From: DATEMK01 sp035275625
GTDB taxonomy: Bacteria; Bacteroidota; Bacteroidia; AKYH767-A; OLB10
Assembly (NCBI GenBank): GCA_035275625.1
Contig: DATEMK010000066.1
Span: 1-43,782 of the forward strand
Direction: 5' to 3'
Length of the DNA stretch: 43,782 nt
The position numbers and the translations under genes are program-made. Below the pieces are notes generated by a model. The model made no database searches and had not been told where the DNA came from. It saw only the letters and a program-made list of their open reading frames with translations. Shown here one piece after another: positions 8,267 through 17,876 of this stretch; position 1 is the first letter of the stretch, and each line of letters starts with the position of its first letter.

Positions 8267-8977
8267 TGTTTTTTGATTTTTATATGTGTGGAATTTGAGT
8301 AAGAACTCTTTTAAAATTTCAGGGTGTTCGCTGATGATCTCGAAGATTTCGGGGTTCTCTTCTAAAAACTCAGTCGCTTTTGCTGCATAATTACCTTCTA
8401 TATCCTTGAAAAGATTTTCGGTTGCAGCAGGAGAATCAACTAAATCGGAAGCAACAAAAGATTTGAGGCGCAATGCATCAACTTCCTTCTCTCCTCCATC
8501 CGTGTTGATCTTAATTTTCTGTGATTCATCTGGAAAAAAAGCGATTGAATTTCCGAACATGTCGTTATTTTTCTCCGCCATGTCGAGGACGTATGTATAT
8601 AAATCACCGCCCGGAGATTTTTTTGCTGTTTTGTCGAGGTGCAGATCAGCGATAGTGTGGTACTTCTGCCCTTCAGGATCACCCATTGACTTTTCAGCCT
8701 TCAATTCATAGCGGAAGTTTTTGAAACGACCGATATAGGTACCCAGACCTTCTTTGCACATGGTCGGATGCCCGAACCGTGATTTAACACCATTGGTTTG
8801 AGCGTTTCCATGATCAGCAAGTGATTTCAGGAACACATCGTCCATGTAATCACCTGTTTTATCCCAACCATAGTTGGCGATCACCACATCTTTAATAATG
8901 GCATTCTCACGATCAATTTTCGTGGTCATATCTTTAAAGAAGATGGGTGTTGATTTAAAAAACCTGTGTTTTGGCAT
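7730..8977 (-). CDS. Prohead protease fused to scaffold domain
   Basis: This protein cleaves capsid and scaffold during head maturation. I start it at the ATG at 8977 (MPKHRFFKSTPIFF), giving 415 residues; an upstream GTG at 8992 would add five. Residues about 15-195 form a serine protease of the S78/HK97 prohead type: a candidate catalytic His in SRFGHPT, a candidate Ser in FGNSIAFF, and the conserved tail SDLVDSPAATENLF. The remainder is an acidic linker and a long coiled coil (KKLEKELGEQKSDLEEVKKEL), ending in a Lys/Glu-rich tail, as in scaffold proteins. An internal start at 8266 could make the scaffold part alone. Confidence 0.8.
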   Translation of the reverse strand: MPKHRFFKSTPIFFKDMTTKIDRENAIIKDVVIANYGWDKTGDYMDDVFLKSLADHGNAQTNGVKSRFGHPTMCKEGLGTYIGRFKNFRYELKAEKSMGDPEGQKYHTIADLHLDKTAKKSPGGDLYTYVLDMAEKNNDMFGNSIAFFPDESQKIKINTDGGEKEVDALRLKSFVASDLVDSPAATENLFKDIEGNYAAKATEFLEENPEIFEIISEHPEILKEFLLKFHTYKNQKTMADKKKSLYEKFKAKVNALIDGDVKSISATGDDGSEISIITDNEAPAEGDEAQNSEGKPASDGNYTQGSNVVSVAGGKVTSVKPKEEDSEDETEDEEKIAKEFADLTIKNKKLEKELGEQKSDLEEVKKELEKIKKSISTDYEPKKKKSFVPPDKKKDKDEDEEKPKTIAERAAATAR

Positions 8978-9010
8978 TTGGGAGAATCGCACAACAAAGG
9001 AAACTCCAAT

Positions 9011-9024
9011 TTAATAAAATTAAC
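9011..9024 (-). promoter_or_regulatory. Late-unit upstream motif, copy C (before head module)
   Basis: On the minus strand GTTAATTTTATTAA, followed directly by ATTGGA, lies upstream of the protease start. Close copies are found before the tail module (20,039-20,052) and before the packaging module (24,278-24,291). Between it and the gene is TTCCTTTG, one base from the -7 consensus TAnnTTTG. It is probably a promoter-proximal binding site for a late regulator. Confidence 0.45.
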
Positions 9025-9065
9025 GGACAGTTATTTGTCCCAAAAATTATTTTAATATTGCAGGC

Positions 9066-9392
9066 ATGACAAACAACCTTCAACTTTACTCATACCACCT
9101 GCAAATTTTACAGGACAAAGGCACGGTTCGTTACGTGGCGAACGCAACAAAATATGATGCTTTTTACAGGAGAAACGGCAGGCGTGTCGAGGAGCTACTA
9201 AATAAAATCTGCGATCTGCAGGAGGAATATTTTGAAACGGAAAACAAAGAAGTGAAAATGAAAAAGCGAAATTTGTTTCAGAAAATTTTTCGCATGAAGC
9301 CGTCACCGGTGATGAAGCCCGGCAAGAAAGAAGTTGATTTTAACAAGGCATTCAATAAACTGATGGAAGAGAAAGTTCAGATTAATTTATAA
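9066..9392 (+). CDS. Hypothetical 108-residue protein on the opposite strand (moron-like)
   Basis: This rightward gene lies inside the otherwise leftward late region. The protein is charged and helical: a tyrosine-rich N-terminus (LYSYHLQILQ), a Lys/Glu-rich middle (EEYFETENKEVKMKKRN) and a basic C-terminal third, with no membrane segment or known motif. A TAATATTG element (9053-9060, one mismatch to TAnnTTTG) sits just before the ATG, with TTTG at 9034-9037. This suggests its own promoter and a very short or absent leader. With the next gene it looks like an independently expressed cassette. Function unknown. Confidence 0.6.
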   Translation: MTNNLQLYSYHLQILQDKGTVRYVANATKYDAFYRRNGRRVEELLNKICDLQEEYFETENKEVKMKKRNLFQKIFRMKPSPVMKPGKKEVDFNKAFNKLMEEKVQINL

Positions 9393-9401
9393 CTTTGGGG
9401 T

Positions 9402-9638
9402 ATGTCTTGCGGATTATTACTAATAAATAGCTATGAGCGTGTTACTATTCTTTATACTGTAGACAATTTCAGTATTTCAGAAGTTAGAACTTGTAGTTTG
9501 GAATATCGTGTTAGACTGTCAGGAAAAATTTATGATCGCAAATCCGCAGAAGAGCTTTTAAAAATACGTGGGTTAACAGATCATCAAAAGAAAATCATTA
9601 TAACGACTTTCAATCTTTCACTTCCATCGAAGCAATAA
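9402..9638 (+). CDS. Hypothetical 78-residue protein on the opposite strand (moron-like)
   Basis: It starts 9 bases after the 9066-9392 stop and probably shares its transcript. A perfect TAnnTTTG match (TAACTTTG, 9390-9397) also sits just upstream. The N-terminus is beta-like (LLLINSYERVTILYTVDNFSI). The C-terminal half has a short helical element (SAEELLKIRGLTDHQKKIIITTF) reminiscent of SHOCT-like helices, by eye only. Its 3' end overlaps the convergent 9610-9840 gene by 29 bases. The function is not known. It may be expressed in the lysogen, since it is not part of the late leftward transcript. Confidence 0.5.
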   Translation: MSCGLLLINSYERVTILYTVDNFSISEVRTCSLEYRVRLSGKIYDRKSAEELLKIRGLTDHQKKIIITTFNLSLPSKQ

Positions 9639-9840
9639 CCCTCCTCACTGTTTTTTCTGAAATCCTGCATACTCCGGAAGTGTTGTAAATAGCATCCGCC
9701 TTATTTCCTGTCGCTGTTAGTTCTGCCTGGTACTTTGTATAAATTTCTTTCCATGCAATATACTTGGTAGAAATAATACCGGCTTTGACGCAACGCATCA
9801 GCAAACCTTTTCCCTCGAGCTCAATAATCAGATCAATCAT
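9610..9840 (-). CDS. Small putative helix-turn-helix protein after tape measure
   Basis: This 76-residue protein has the N-terminus MIDLIIELEGKGLLMRCVKAGI and a C-terminal helix-turn-helix-like segment (CRISEKTVRRVIASME). Similar small proteins are common in Bacteroidota phages near structural genes; they look like degenerate DNA-binding or adaptor proteins, but their role is not known to me. Its start overlaps the tape-measure stop by four bases (ATGA). Its 3' end overlaps the convergent gene 9402-9638. Confidence 0.6.
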   Translation of the reverse strand: MIDLIIELEGKGLLMRCVKAGIISTKYIAWKEIYTKYQAELTATGNKADAIYNTSGVCRISEKTVRRVIASMEVKD

Positions 9841-12800
9841 AAATTCGCGTCACCTTCTACCAACACTTTTGATTCAAGACCTGCGTTGATGTCTTCGACA
9901 GTTACTATAGGTGCAGGCATGTTTCTAAATGCTGAAATTAAATCGGATAATAAAGATTGTGTGGCCACCTCACCGGTGTCACCAGCTCCCGGGAATACCG
10001 GAGGAGCAAAGGAGAAAAAATCTCCGCTCACAAATGGCGATGTCTTCACCTGGCTCAAAGAATTTTGCAAACCTGAAAACGAACTGAAATTGGCGGAAGA
10101 AAAGTTATTGCTTGTTTGAGTGATGGATCGTTGTAAGTTGCTTGTATCGGTAATACTCCCGGTTACAGAAGTTTGCTGGCCTGTGAGATTTGATAAAACT
10201 TCGTTCACTGTTTTTGTGGAGGTTAAAATTTCGTTGATGGATTTACTTTCCTCCTTTAACAGTGCCATGCGTTTTTCATTGATGGATTCTGTAAGGTCGT
10301 TTGTTCTCAGCAATGATTCTTCTTCGGTTTTATTTACTGCTGCCTTGCCAAATCTTTCCGACTCAACAGGAGCATTAACGGCTTGCTTGCCAAACCTCTC
10401 AGTACTAATTTTTATTTCCTCTGAAAATGCCTGCCGTTTTTCCTCGAGCATTTTTAAACTGGTGTCCTGATTTATTCTCAACACTTCTTCGGAAAAAGAT
10501 TTCAGCTCCTGTAAAGATTTTTGACGGGAAGATCCATCAGAAGAGTTAGTAACTTTAGTAACCTGGTTTAACAGCTCTGTTTTCTGATCCTGATTGAGGA
10601 ATGTGGTTTTCACCGCCTGTTCAAAATAATCTTTGGTCAGCGTGTTGAGTATAGTAGTTAAATCCTGTTGTTTCTTCGTGAATTCGCTGCTGTTCCGGTC
10701 TAAATTTTCCGTTTCGAGATTGAATTTTGTAACATTTAAAGCACGTTTAACCCTGTACTGTATAAGGGAATCATCATTTATAAACCCGCCATTTTCAAAC
10801 TTTGCAACAACTGTTTTTTGCGGGTGTGTTGTGGTCTCTCGTTTGGCAGAAAGAGGTGTTGGTTGTTGGTCAATTGTATTAGCCAACACGACATTTTTCC
10901 CTTCATTGTGTATAAGATCATTGATAATGTCTAACTTTTTCGATGTGGTTGTCTTGCTGACAATTCCTGTTGTGACTTCATCCACAAAAACAGCCGCTTC
11001 CCCACCTTCAATATTAACTATTGGTTTACCCTTTTTATCAACCACATCAATCCCACCCTCTGCATGTGACGGACCTTGGGCTATGAACCCTCCTTTTTCA
11101 GCTACTGGCGTTTCATTAATTTTTGCAACGTTCGCCAACCCTGCTGCAATGGCTGCTGCCGCTGCAATGGCTCCGAGAACTATTCCGTAAGGACCTCCCG
11201 CCTCCAAACCATCGAGGTATGCCTGTGTTGCTGACAAATAAGTGTTTATCAGCGCTTGGGCAGATGCAAGAACCTTGTAAGCGCCAGTATGCTTTTTAAA
11301 TAAAGCGGCAGCATCGCCTAAAGTGTTAGTGGTAATTTCAAGTTGTGCTCTTTCCTGTTCCTCTACGACAAGCGTCCGGGCTTTGTTGTATTTGGTAACA
11401 ATGAGTGTTTTGGTTTTTTCGGATGTTTCCTTAAGCTGCTCACTTTTTTCATTGATGGCTTGCTCGTCATCAACACGCTGCCTGTCTAATGAAATTAATG
11501 TGGTGGCTCTTTCCTCTGCATTTAAAAGTGCAAACTCCGTGGAGTTGATAATTCGCTCCCGCTCGTCTTCAACTTCTTTGTTGCTTTGCTCGACACGCTG
11601 CTGCCGGAAAATTTCTTCGTTCTGAATTTTTTCGTTTTCACTGGCAATTTCCGCTTCTTCTTCCAGATCGAGAATTTGAAGTTTTTTATTCAAGGCTTCT
11701 AACGGATCACCGCTTGCCTGTAACTCCAATTGCTTTAAATCGAGTAAATCCTTAATGCGTTGGTCGTTGGCTGCGCGGGTGGCTTCCTGTATTGCCTTGG
11801 ATGCTTTGTAAAATGCAGCAAGGTTTTCCGCATCATACGCTGCATTGATGGCCAGCTCCTTTTTGCGACTCTCCTCAATTATTTCATTCCGTTCTTTCTC
11901 CTGATCCTCGAGTGATTTTAATTTAAAATCATCAGAATTTTCTATTGCCTGTAGTTCCCTGTTTAAAAATAATTCGTTGACTGAAAGATCATTTTCCCTT
12001 GCAGTTTCACGTACTTGCGATTCCTGCTGCAGGTTGTTAGTGATTTCGGAAAGACGAAGTTTAAATTGCTCCTCGAGATCATCACTGGTAACTGACTTAC
12101 GGATTTCCAATAGTGCATCCTGCTTTCTTTTTTCCAAATCAATTTCCTCCTGGTGCACTTTGTTGATCACCTCAATTCTTTTTTCTTCCAACCCTGAAAT
12201 TTTCTGCTGTGATTCCTGAATGATCAGCTGACGTTGATTTTCTGTGAGCCTTTCATCAGTCAATTTAAAATCACGGATACTTTCTTCCGCTTTTATTTCC
12301 GCATCAATCCGTTTCTGCGTTCCTTCCAGAGTTGAGTTTATTTCCAACTGATTACGCTCCTCAATATCCTGTTTTGAAAACTTCCGGTTGATCTCAGCGA
12401 TTTTTTCATTCGTTTGCTGTGCTAACAATGTCCGGAATGACTGTGTATCGCTCGCAGTACCTTTGATTGCCTCCAATTGATCAGTAAGCGCATTCCTTTC
12501 CTCCTCAATTTCCTTTGTATGTTGGTCCTTTATAAGTGACAACCGGAGAGTAGTTTCCTCCTGCAGTGCCTTCCGCTTGTTTTCCACATGCGATTCATCC
12601 AGCAATTCAAGGTCGGTATTCAGTTTTTTATTCTCATTGACGATGCGGGAATTGGCTTCTTTGATAGAACTTACCTCCTCGGTTATACTTTTCAATGATT
12701 CTTCCGCCTTTTTGCGCTCTTCTTCTTCCAGATCACCAATCATTTTGTGACGTATTTGCTGTTGCTGCTGAAAGAGATCTTCCAAATGCTGTTTGTTCTC

Positions 12801-14357
12801 GACAAGCTCCTGTCTATTTCCATCCTTCCGGGCATTCACTAAACTTTTTTGTAATTCAAAAATGCTTTCTTCTGATTCCTTCCGCTCCTGCGCAAGTGAA
12901 ACAGCATTTTCCAATGATGTTACCTCCGCTTCATTACGTTCTTTAATGAGTGAGAGCATGTCCTTATGCACCTGGTTATTTGATTCAAAAGATTTTGTAA
13001 GTGATTCCACGCTCTGTTCAGCCGCTCCGAATGCATCAGACGCGAAGATGGCCACTAATGCACCGGCAGCAATTAAAACAAGTCCTAACGGACCAAGCAT
13101 TGCTTTGATAGCGGTTCCTAAAGTAGTGGCACCTACGGCAGCCGTTCCTTCTGCTGCTGCAAATCCTGTAGTGGCAGCAGTACCCGCAACAGTTGCAACA
13201 GTTCCTTCCGCCTGTGCCACGTTTTGAGCCTGCTGTGCCACTGTAGTAAGTCCGAGAATGGCTTTTATGTTCTTGAATGCATCACCTAACTCCGCCAGTT
13301 GATTCAATCCGGATGCAAAAGCCATTGCAGCCTGTACTTTCAGCAATGCCTCCTGTGTTGCTTCGCTGGTATTGCCAAACAGCGCCATGCCTCCCTGTAA
13401 TGCGGAAATTCCACCTGCTAAAGCTCCGGCAGCCTGTGTAAATGCTTTGAACTTTGCATCAGGGTTTAATGCCTCAACCCTCTTGTTGAAATCACCCAAC
13501 TGATCTGTAAGCCCGGCAACTTTCTTCTGCGCTTCCAATGCCTGTTCAGAATCAAAACCGAATTCCTGTGCTATTTTCGTGGCCTCCTCCTTCGCTTCAA
13601 GAAGTTGTTGCTTCAAACTTTTGAATGCATTCGCAACGACCTCCGTATTCTGAGAAACATTGCTCATTTCATTATGGATCTTGTTGAGCTGTTCAGTGGT
13701 CAGCGTTAATTGTTCTGTCAACTGAATATTTTGCTGTTCGAATTCTTTCTGAGTAACGCCACCCTCCTGAAATTTTGAATTCAACTCAGCGATATTTTGC
13801 TGAATAGATTTTAGTTGTAACGTTACGGCAGGCAGCTGATCAAACGCTTTGCGAAATGATACTTCATAGTTACCCACATTAGTACGACCGTCACGGATTC
13901 CCTGATCAAATGCGATAATTGCGTCCTTTGCTTTTGCCACCTGATCAGAGGATTTTTTATAAGCCTCGGTTAAAATATAATTTCCCTGTGCATCCTGTTC
14001 CAGCAATTCCTTCTGATTCTTCAATTCAATAGATGCAAGCTGGAAGTTTCTCAGCAATTGTTCATAGCTTCCGTCAGCGGCTTTGTTTGCCTGCGTTTGC
14101 AGGGTAATGACATTGGTCAGGTTTTTTGTTTCGGTATTCAGCTCTTTAACCCGGAGTTCATTGTTGACAATTTTCTCAGTCAATTCCTGGTATGTTGCAA
14201 TAGCTCCTGATTTTAATGCTGCAGCAGCTTCCGTTGCAAAATCTTTATTCTCCTGTTTCAGTTTTGCAATTTCGGTTTTTGATTCAACGAGTTTTTGTTT
14301 CAGTTCGTCAACATCAATTTTAACCTTTAGTAAAATACTTTCTTCGCGCTCTGCCAT
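9837..14357 (-). CDS. Tail tape measure protein
   Basis: This 1506-residue protein sets tail length and is ejected with the DNA. Long coiled-coil stretches run through it (Glu/Lys/Gln heptads at residues 1-300 and 450-1000). There are two hydrophobic segments: about 420-445 (MLGPLGLVLIAAGALVAIFA) and about 1050-1080 (GIVLGAIAAAAAIAAGLANV). The second is followed by KGGFIAQGPSHAEGGIDVVD, a common tape-measure signature. The N-terminal region contains GRTNVGNYE, often seen in Bacteroidota tape measures. At roughly 0.15 nm per residue a tail a little over 200 nm long would be expected. It is the last large tail gene before the head module. Confidence 0.9.
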   Translation of the reverse strand: MAEREESILLKVKIDVDELKQKLVESKTEIAKLKQENKDFATEAAAALKSGAIATYQELTEKIVNNELRVKELNTETKNLTNVITLQTQANKAADGSYEQLLRNFQLASIELKNQKELLEQDAQGNYILTEAYKKSSDQVAKAKDAIIAFDQGIRDGRTNVGNYEVSFRKAFDQLPAVTLQLKSIQQNIAELNSKFQEGGVTQKEFEQQNIQLTEQLTLTTEQLNKIHNEMSNVSQNTEVVANAFKSLKQQLLEAKEEATKIAQEFGFDSEQALEAQKKVAGLTDQLGDFNKRVEALNPDAKFKAFTQAAGALAGGISALQGGMALFGNTSEATQEALLKVQAAMAFASGLNQLAELGDAFKNIKAILGLTTVAQQAQNVAQAEGTVATVAGTAATTGFAAAEGTAAVGATTLGTAIKAMLGPLGLVLIAAGALVAIFASDAFGAAEQSVESLTKSFESNNQVHKDMLSLIKERNEAEVTSLENAVSLAQERKESEESIFELQKSLVNARKDGNRQELVENKQHLEDLFQQQQQIRHKMIGDLEEEERKKAEESLKSITEEVSSIKEANSRIVNENKKLNTDLELLDESHVENKRKALQEETTLRLSLIKDQHTKEIEEERNALTDQLEAIKGTASDTQSFRTLLAQQTNEKIAEINRKFSKQDIEERNQLEINSTLEGTQKRIDAEIKAEESIRDFKLTDERLTENQRQLIIQESQQKISGLEEKRIEVINKVHQEEIDLEKRKQDALLEIRKSVTSDDLEEQFKLRLSEITNNLQQESQVRETARENDLSVNELFLNRELQAIENSDDFKLKSLEDQEKERNEIIEESRKKELAINAAYDAENLAAFYKASKAIQEATRAANDQRIKDLLDLKQLELQASGDPLEALNKKLQILDLEEEAEIASENEKIQNEEIFRQQRVEQSNKEVEDERERIINSTEFALLNAEERATTLISLDRQRVDDEQAINEKSEQLKETSEKTKTLIVTKYNKARTLVVEEQERAQLEITTNTLGDAAALFKKHTGAYKVLASAQALINTYLSATQAYLDGLEAGGPYGIVLGAIAAAAAIAAGLANVAKINETPVAEKGGFIAQGPSHAEGGIDVVDKKGKPIVNIEGGEAAVFVDEVTTGIVSKTTTSKKLDIINDLIHNEGKNVVLANTIDQQPTPLSAKRETTTHPQKTVVAKFENGGFINDDSLIQYRVKRALNVTKFNLETENLDRNSSEFTKKQQDLTTILNTLTKDYFEQAVKTTFLNQDQKTELLNQVTKVTNSSDGSSRQKSLQELKSFSEEVLRINQDTSLKMLEEKRQAFSEEIKISTERFGKQAVNAPVESERFGKAAVNKTEEESLLRTNDLTESINEKRMALLKEESKSINEILTSTKTVNEVLSNLTGQQTSVTGSITDTSNLQRSITQTSNNFSSANFSSFSGLQNSLSQVKTSPFVSGDFFSFAPPVFPGAGDTGEVATQSLLSDLISAFRNMPAPIVTVEDINAGLESKVLVEGDANL

Positions 14358-14368
14358 GTGGTTTTGTT

Positions 14369-16297
14369 TTATAGAATCCGGATTAATTCTGTTAACGGAG
14401 GAACATCCGGAAGCCAGTTGGTTATTTTATTTAAGTAAAAAAATGCCTGGTATTTTTTCAGGTAATACGGAATGTCGAATTGCAATTCAGAAAGGTCAGC
14501 AGGATCCCAGCGAATTGTCGAATTGACTTTTTTATATTTAGTGAGAATCGCTATGAGTTCCTGATAATGCTGTTCAACAAGCGATTTAAAACTTAGATCA
14601 TACGGTTCATTTGGATTGACAAAGTATGTTGCTGGCAGATCGGTGAATACTGAAGTGTCACCCGATAGAAACGATTGGTATATAACCTCCTTTGATGGTG
14701 TGGGAATCATCTTCAGTTTTACTACATGTGGCGAACCGTCCAAATACAAACCGGTGTAAGGCTGCTGAAAATTATTATAGAAGTACCCGGTGTTGATTTC
14801 CTGAAAGATGGAAGTGAACATTGTTTTCTCCTCCGCGAGTGATTCATCGGCAATCAAAAAGTTTCCAGAGCTGTCACCCACAAACTTATCGTTCTTTCCG
14901 TACAGCAGTAAATTCTTCTGAGCGTAAGTGGTCGGGTGAAATTCTTTTTTGTCCTTGGAAATATTGATGTGCTTTGCAGATAAATCTTTTGCGTTGGGAA
15001 CATTGGCGAAGACATCCCTGAAGTGAAACATCTTTACCGTTTTAGTAAGTTCATCCGTTTGCGGGATCAAGCAATAGCGCTGCATGAAATCCTTAACAAG
15101 ATCCCACTGGGAAATTTCCGGCATGTTTAACGAAATATCGAATATTCCACCCTCTGCAACCGTTCCGCCATCCGGAACAATGTTCGTGCATTTGAATGTG
15201 CCACCTGCTTTTATGTTGATGAAATCCGATTGCGCGGAATTTCCTCCCAGCCTGGTAATGATATTGATATTATCGCCTGCATTAAAGTGTGCAGTATGGG
15301 TAAAAACATTCGTTGTGGTTGCAATACCGGTTTGAGTAACTGCCTGAGTGGCCACATTGCCAAACGTGTCAAAGAGAATTATATCTATCGTACGTGCAAA
15401 TGATGTGGTACTCTCAATGATTTGTGTCGTTTGAAAGGTATAGGTACCCGAAAATGGAATGGTATAACGTCCTATTCCTATCCATGCAGGATCATAATTG
15501 TTCCCGGTGTCGAATGCATTAGGCGCTCCTGATGAATCATCAGTATGTGCAATCAATTCCTGCTGGCCAGTACTGCCAATGTTCCTTACTATTAACTGAT
15601 CAGAGGTTTTAAGCGCGGAAAAAAAGCCTGTGCCTCCTGAAATTTTCAATTCTTTATTATTCATTGGCAATAACTCTGCGCGGAACTCCGGATTATTCAA
15701 CACATTTTGCGGAATGATCAGGTTCCATCCGTTCTGATCAAATATTTCAAGGATTAGACGGTAAATAAAAAAGCTGGGACGGGCCCGGCTTGTCAGGAAA
15801 TACCAGAAGGTTGGAATTTCAAAAAAGGAAAGAAGTGTATCATCAACAAAATTGATCAGCGCATATATATAACCGTCCGTGTTAGTCCGGGAATTGATGG
15901 CAGTGGCTTTATCCCACGTGTGATTCCATTGCGACAAATCAAGGTTGGTTAGAAACTTGTCTTTCAGATCTTCTTTCAATGTTGCATTGCCGGCATATAC
16001 ACGGATGTTATAATTATCGTCCTGATCATCCAGTATTGCAAAACCGTTTGGGATAACATCTATACCTCCATGATTGATGCGCGCTGTATTGCGTTTGTAT
16101 GGAATGTCTGTCAGTGATGTCAGCTGATCAGAATTTTCAAGCGTGGCGTTGTTCACATTCGTCTTTGGAACTTTGAACTTATTAGTCAATGTTCCCTGGC
16201 GGTCTTGTAACTCCGCAATGTTATTCGCCTGATAGGTGAGAGCTATTTTGGTTTTGGGACCGAGCTCAACCTGTTTATCGTTAATAAAAAAATCCAT
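14369..16297 (-). CDS. Tail protein, probable baseplate/tail-tip component
   Basis: This 642-residue protein begins MDFFINDKQVELGPKTKIALTY, a pattern I recall from proteins encoded beside the tape measure in Bacteroidota phages. The centre is beta-rich with a jelly-roll-like section (GRYTIPFSGTYTFQTTQI... FNAGDNINIITRLGG), a fold often used for carbohydrate binding or oligomerisation. The later part (WDLVKDFMQRYCLIPQTD, then LIPSTKEV-like segments) resembles distal-tail proteins. It starts one base after the 525-residue gene and ends 11 bases before the tape measure. The exact virion position is inferred. Confidence 0.65.
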   Translation of the reverse strand: MDFFINDKQVELGPKTKIALTYQANNIAELQDRQGTLTNKFKVPKTNVNNATLENSDQLTSLTDIPYKRNTARINHGGIDVIPNGFAILDDQDDNYNIRVYAGNATLKEDLKDKFLTNLDLSQWNHTWDKATAINSRTNTDGYIYALINFVDDTLLSFFEIPTFWYFLTSRARPSFFIYRLILEIFDQNGWNLIIPQNVLNNPEFRAELLPMNNKELKISGGTGFFSALKTSDQLIVRNIGSTGQQELIAHTDDSSGAPNAFDTGNNYDPAWIGIGRYTIPFSGTYTFQTTQIIESTTSFARTIDIILFDTFGNVATQAVTQTGIATTTNVFTHTAHFNAGDNINIITRLGGNSAQSDFINIKAGGTFKCTNIVPDGGTVAEGGIFDISLNMPEISQWDLVKDFMQRYCLIPQTDELTKTVKMFHFRDVFANVPNAKDLSAKHINISKDKKEFHPTTYAQKNLLLYGKNDKFVGDSSGNFLIADESLAEEKTMFTSIFQEINTGYFYNNFQQPYTGLYLDGSPHVVKLKMIPTPSKEVIYQSFLSGDTSVFTDLPATYFVNPNEPYDLSFKSLVEQHYQELIAILTKYKKVNSTIRWDPADLSELQFDIPYYLKKYQAFFYLNKITNWLPDVPPLTELIRIL

Positions 16298-16298
16298 G

Positions 16299-17876
16299 TT
16301 ACTGTGTGAGGGTTAAGCGTTCCGGAAGCTCCAATGTATATTCAATGTCACCCCGTTTGATCCGTGTATCGAATGGCGCTTTCTTCCCGGGAGTGATGAT
16401 ACAGCCCTGCCAGATGGGTACGTTTGCGGGAGTGAAACCTACAAGGAATTGCACTTCCGGAGAATCCAACATCTTCCAAAGCCCGCGGATGTCATTTTCA
16501 TCCAGACCTGTTGCACCAATAATAACTTTATTCTGCCGTGACTTCTGCAGCAGCTTAGTAATGGATTCCGTTGTTTCCAGATCACCCATGTTCGGCTGGT
16601 AGGTACCCAGTATTTTATCTTCCGGAGATTCAAATTGCCGGTAATAAAACAGGTAATAGCTCCACGCTCCCTCAGATCCCTTCCACGCGATGTAAACGGG
16701 TTGATCATAACAGACTTCTTTAACACGGATCATCCTGCGTTCAGTGCAAATGAATGGTGTGCCGAATGGAGGAACAGGCGGGAAGATTTCTGTATATACA
16801 TCTGTGACGTATTGCTGATTAACGTAACGCTGTGTAACATATCCATTGAGTACAAGCGCAACTTCCACCTTTGACACTCCTGCACCGTACCCTTGTGTTA
16901 ATCTCAACCGGTATTCTCCCGGGCGTGAAAAATAAGTGGGTACCACTGTGGTATCATTGACACCTGTGTTGACTCCGTTCTGATTGTATGGCCACTCGCG
17001 TTTTACCATCTGATGTTGGTAAATCTGATCGGAAATAATTACTCCGATATCGAATGGAAAACCTGCTCCGAAGTAAGTCGGCTCTGCAAAATCTGAAATG
17101 AATTTCGCTTTCACATCTGCATCAAACGCCACAGGAACAAACTCTCCCAGGTTCGCTCCATACTTGTCACTAATTTGCCGGACAGAATTTGTTGCAAAGA
17201 ATTTTTGTTGTGTGCCGGTGATGACATCTTCTAATGGTGCATCGAGTGAGCCGGTAGTTTTATACACTTCCCTGTAAAATATCCAGAACTTTACAAAGGA
17301 TTCGTATTCATAACAAAGAAAGTTAGTTGATTGATAATTGTTCCGGTTCTTAATGGCCATCCGTTTTTTTAACCAGGCAGAAACATCAGCAATGGCAATC
17401 CCTTTACTGTCCGGAGAAACACGCATCTTACCAATATCCGTTACCAGCGCTGAGTTCGGATAATTCTCATTTGCCATGATAGTAACTTCGATATAGTATT
17501 GAGGCTTTAGTTGATACCAGTTCACATATCCTGAAAACGTATTACCGAGGAACGGAGTTTGAAGCCTGAGCAATGTATTGGGCGCCATGATGGTGTGTGA
17601 CACTAATGCGTAAGCGCCATCGTATGGGCCAGAGCCAACATAAAATAAATCCCCCGCGGTCGGAGGTGTCAGGGTAAGATCAGCGTTTATAATTACATTA
17701 ATGATCCCGCCACCGCCATCCGTGACGGTTACTATTTCAAAATCCCTACGCTGAAATTCGTATTCGACCGGATGTGAAACGGCATTCCATTTAAAATCAA
17801 CAGGTGTCGGAGTTGGTCCGGCTAAGTCAGTTAGTACAACCGTTTTGAACGGGCGTTTTGTGATGATTGCTCCCAT
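16299..17876 (-). CDS. Tail protein, probable distal tail/baseplate component
   Basis: This 525-residue, beta-rich protein contains aromatic stretches such as FLCYEYESFVKFWIFYREVY and GAWSYYLFYYRQFESP. It ends with a compact region (LVGFTPANVPIWQGCIITPG, then IKRGDIEYTLELPERLTL) that resembles a small tail domain. It shares an A with the stop of the upstream membrane-protein gene (TAATG), indicating coupled translation, and continues directly into the 642-residue tail gene. Family membership is inferred from neighbourhood and composition. Confidence 0.6.
   Translation of the reverse strand: MGAIITKRPFKTVVLTDLAGPTPTPVDFKWNAVSHPVEYEFQRRDFEIVTVTDGGGGIINVIINADLTLTPPTAGDLFYVGSGPYDGAYALVSHTIMAPNTLLRLQTPFLGNTFSGYVNWYQLKPQYYIEVTIMANENYPNSALVTDIGKMRVSPDSKGIAIADVSAWLKKRMAIKNRNNYQSTNFLCYEYESFVKFWIFYREVYKTTGSLDAPLEDVITGTQQKFFATNSVRQISDKYGANLGEFVPVAFDADVKAKFISDFAEPTYFGAGFPFDIGVIISDQIYQHQMVKREWPYNQNGVNTGVNDTTVVPTYFSRPGEYRLRLTQGYGAGVSKVEVALVLNGYVTQRYVNQQYVTDVYTEIFPPVPPFGTPFICTERRMIRVKEVCYDQPVYIAWKGSEGAWSYYLFYYRQFESPEDKILGTYQPNMGDLETTESITKLLQKSRQNKVIIGATGLDENDIRGLWKMLDSPEVQFLVGFTPANVPIWQGCIITPGKKAPFDTRIKRGDIEYTLELPERLTLTQ

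Noticed and set aside
9052..9306. Open frame on the minus strand opposite the 9066-9392 gene
   Set aside because: Its translation is Cys/Phe-rich and lacks a leader. The opposite-strand protein is far more protein-like and has promoter-like elements, so the minus frame is a shadow.
12793..13227. Open frames on the + strand within the tape measure, such as 12,793-13,227 and 10,633-11,190
   Set aside because: They are Ser/Ala/Val-rich shadow frames opposite coiled-coil sequence with no promoter or family pattern.
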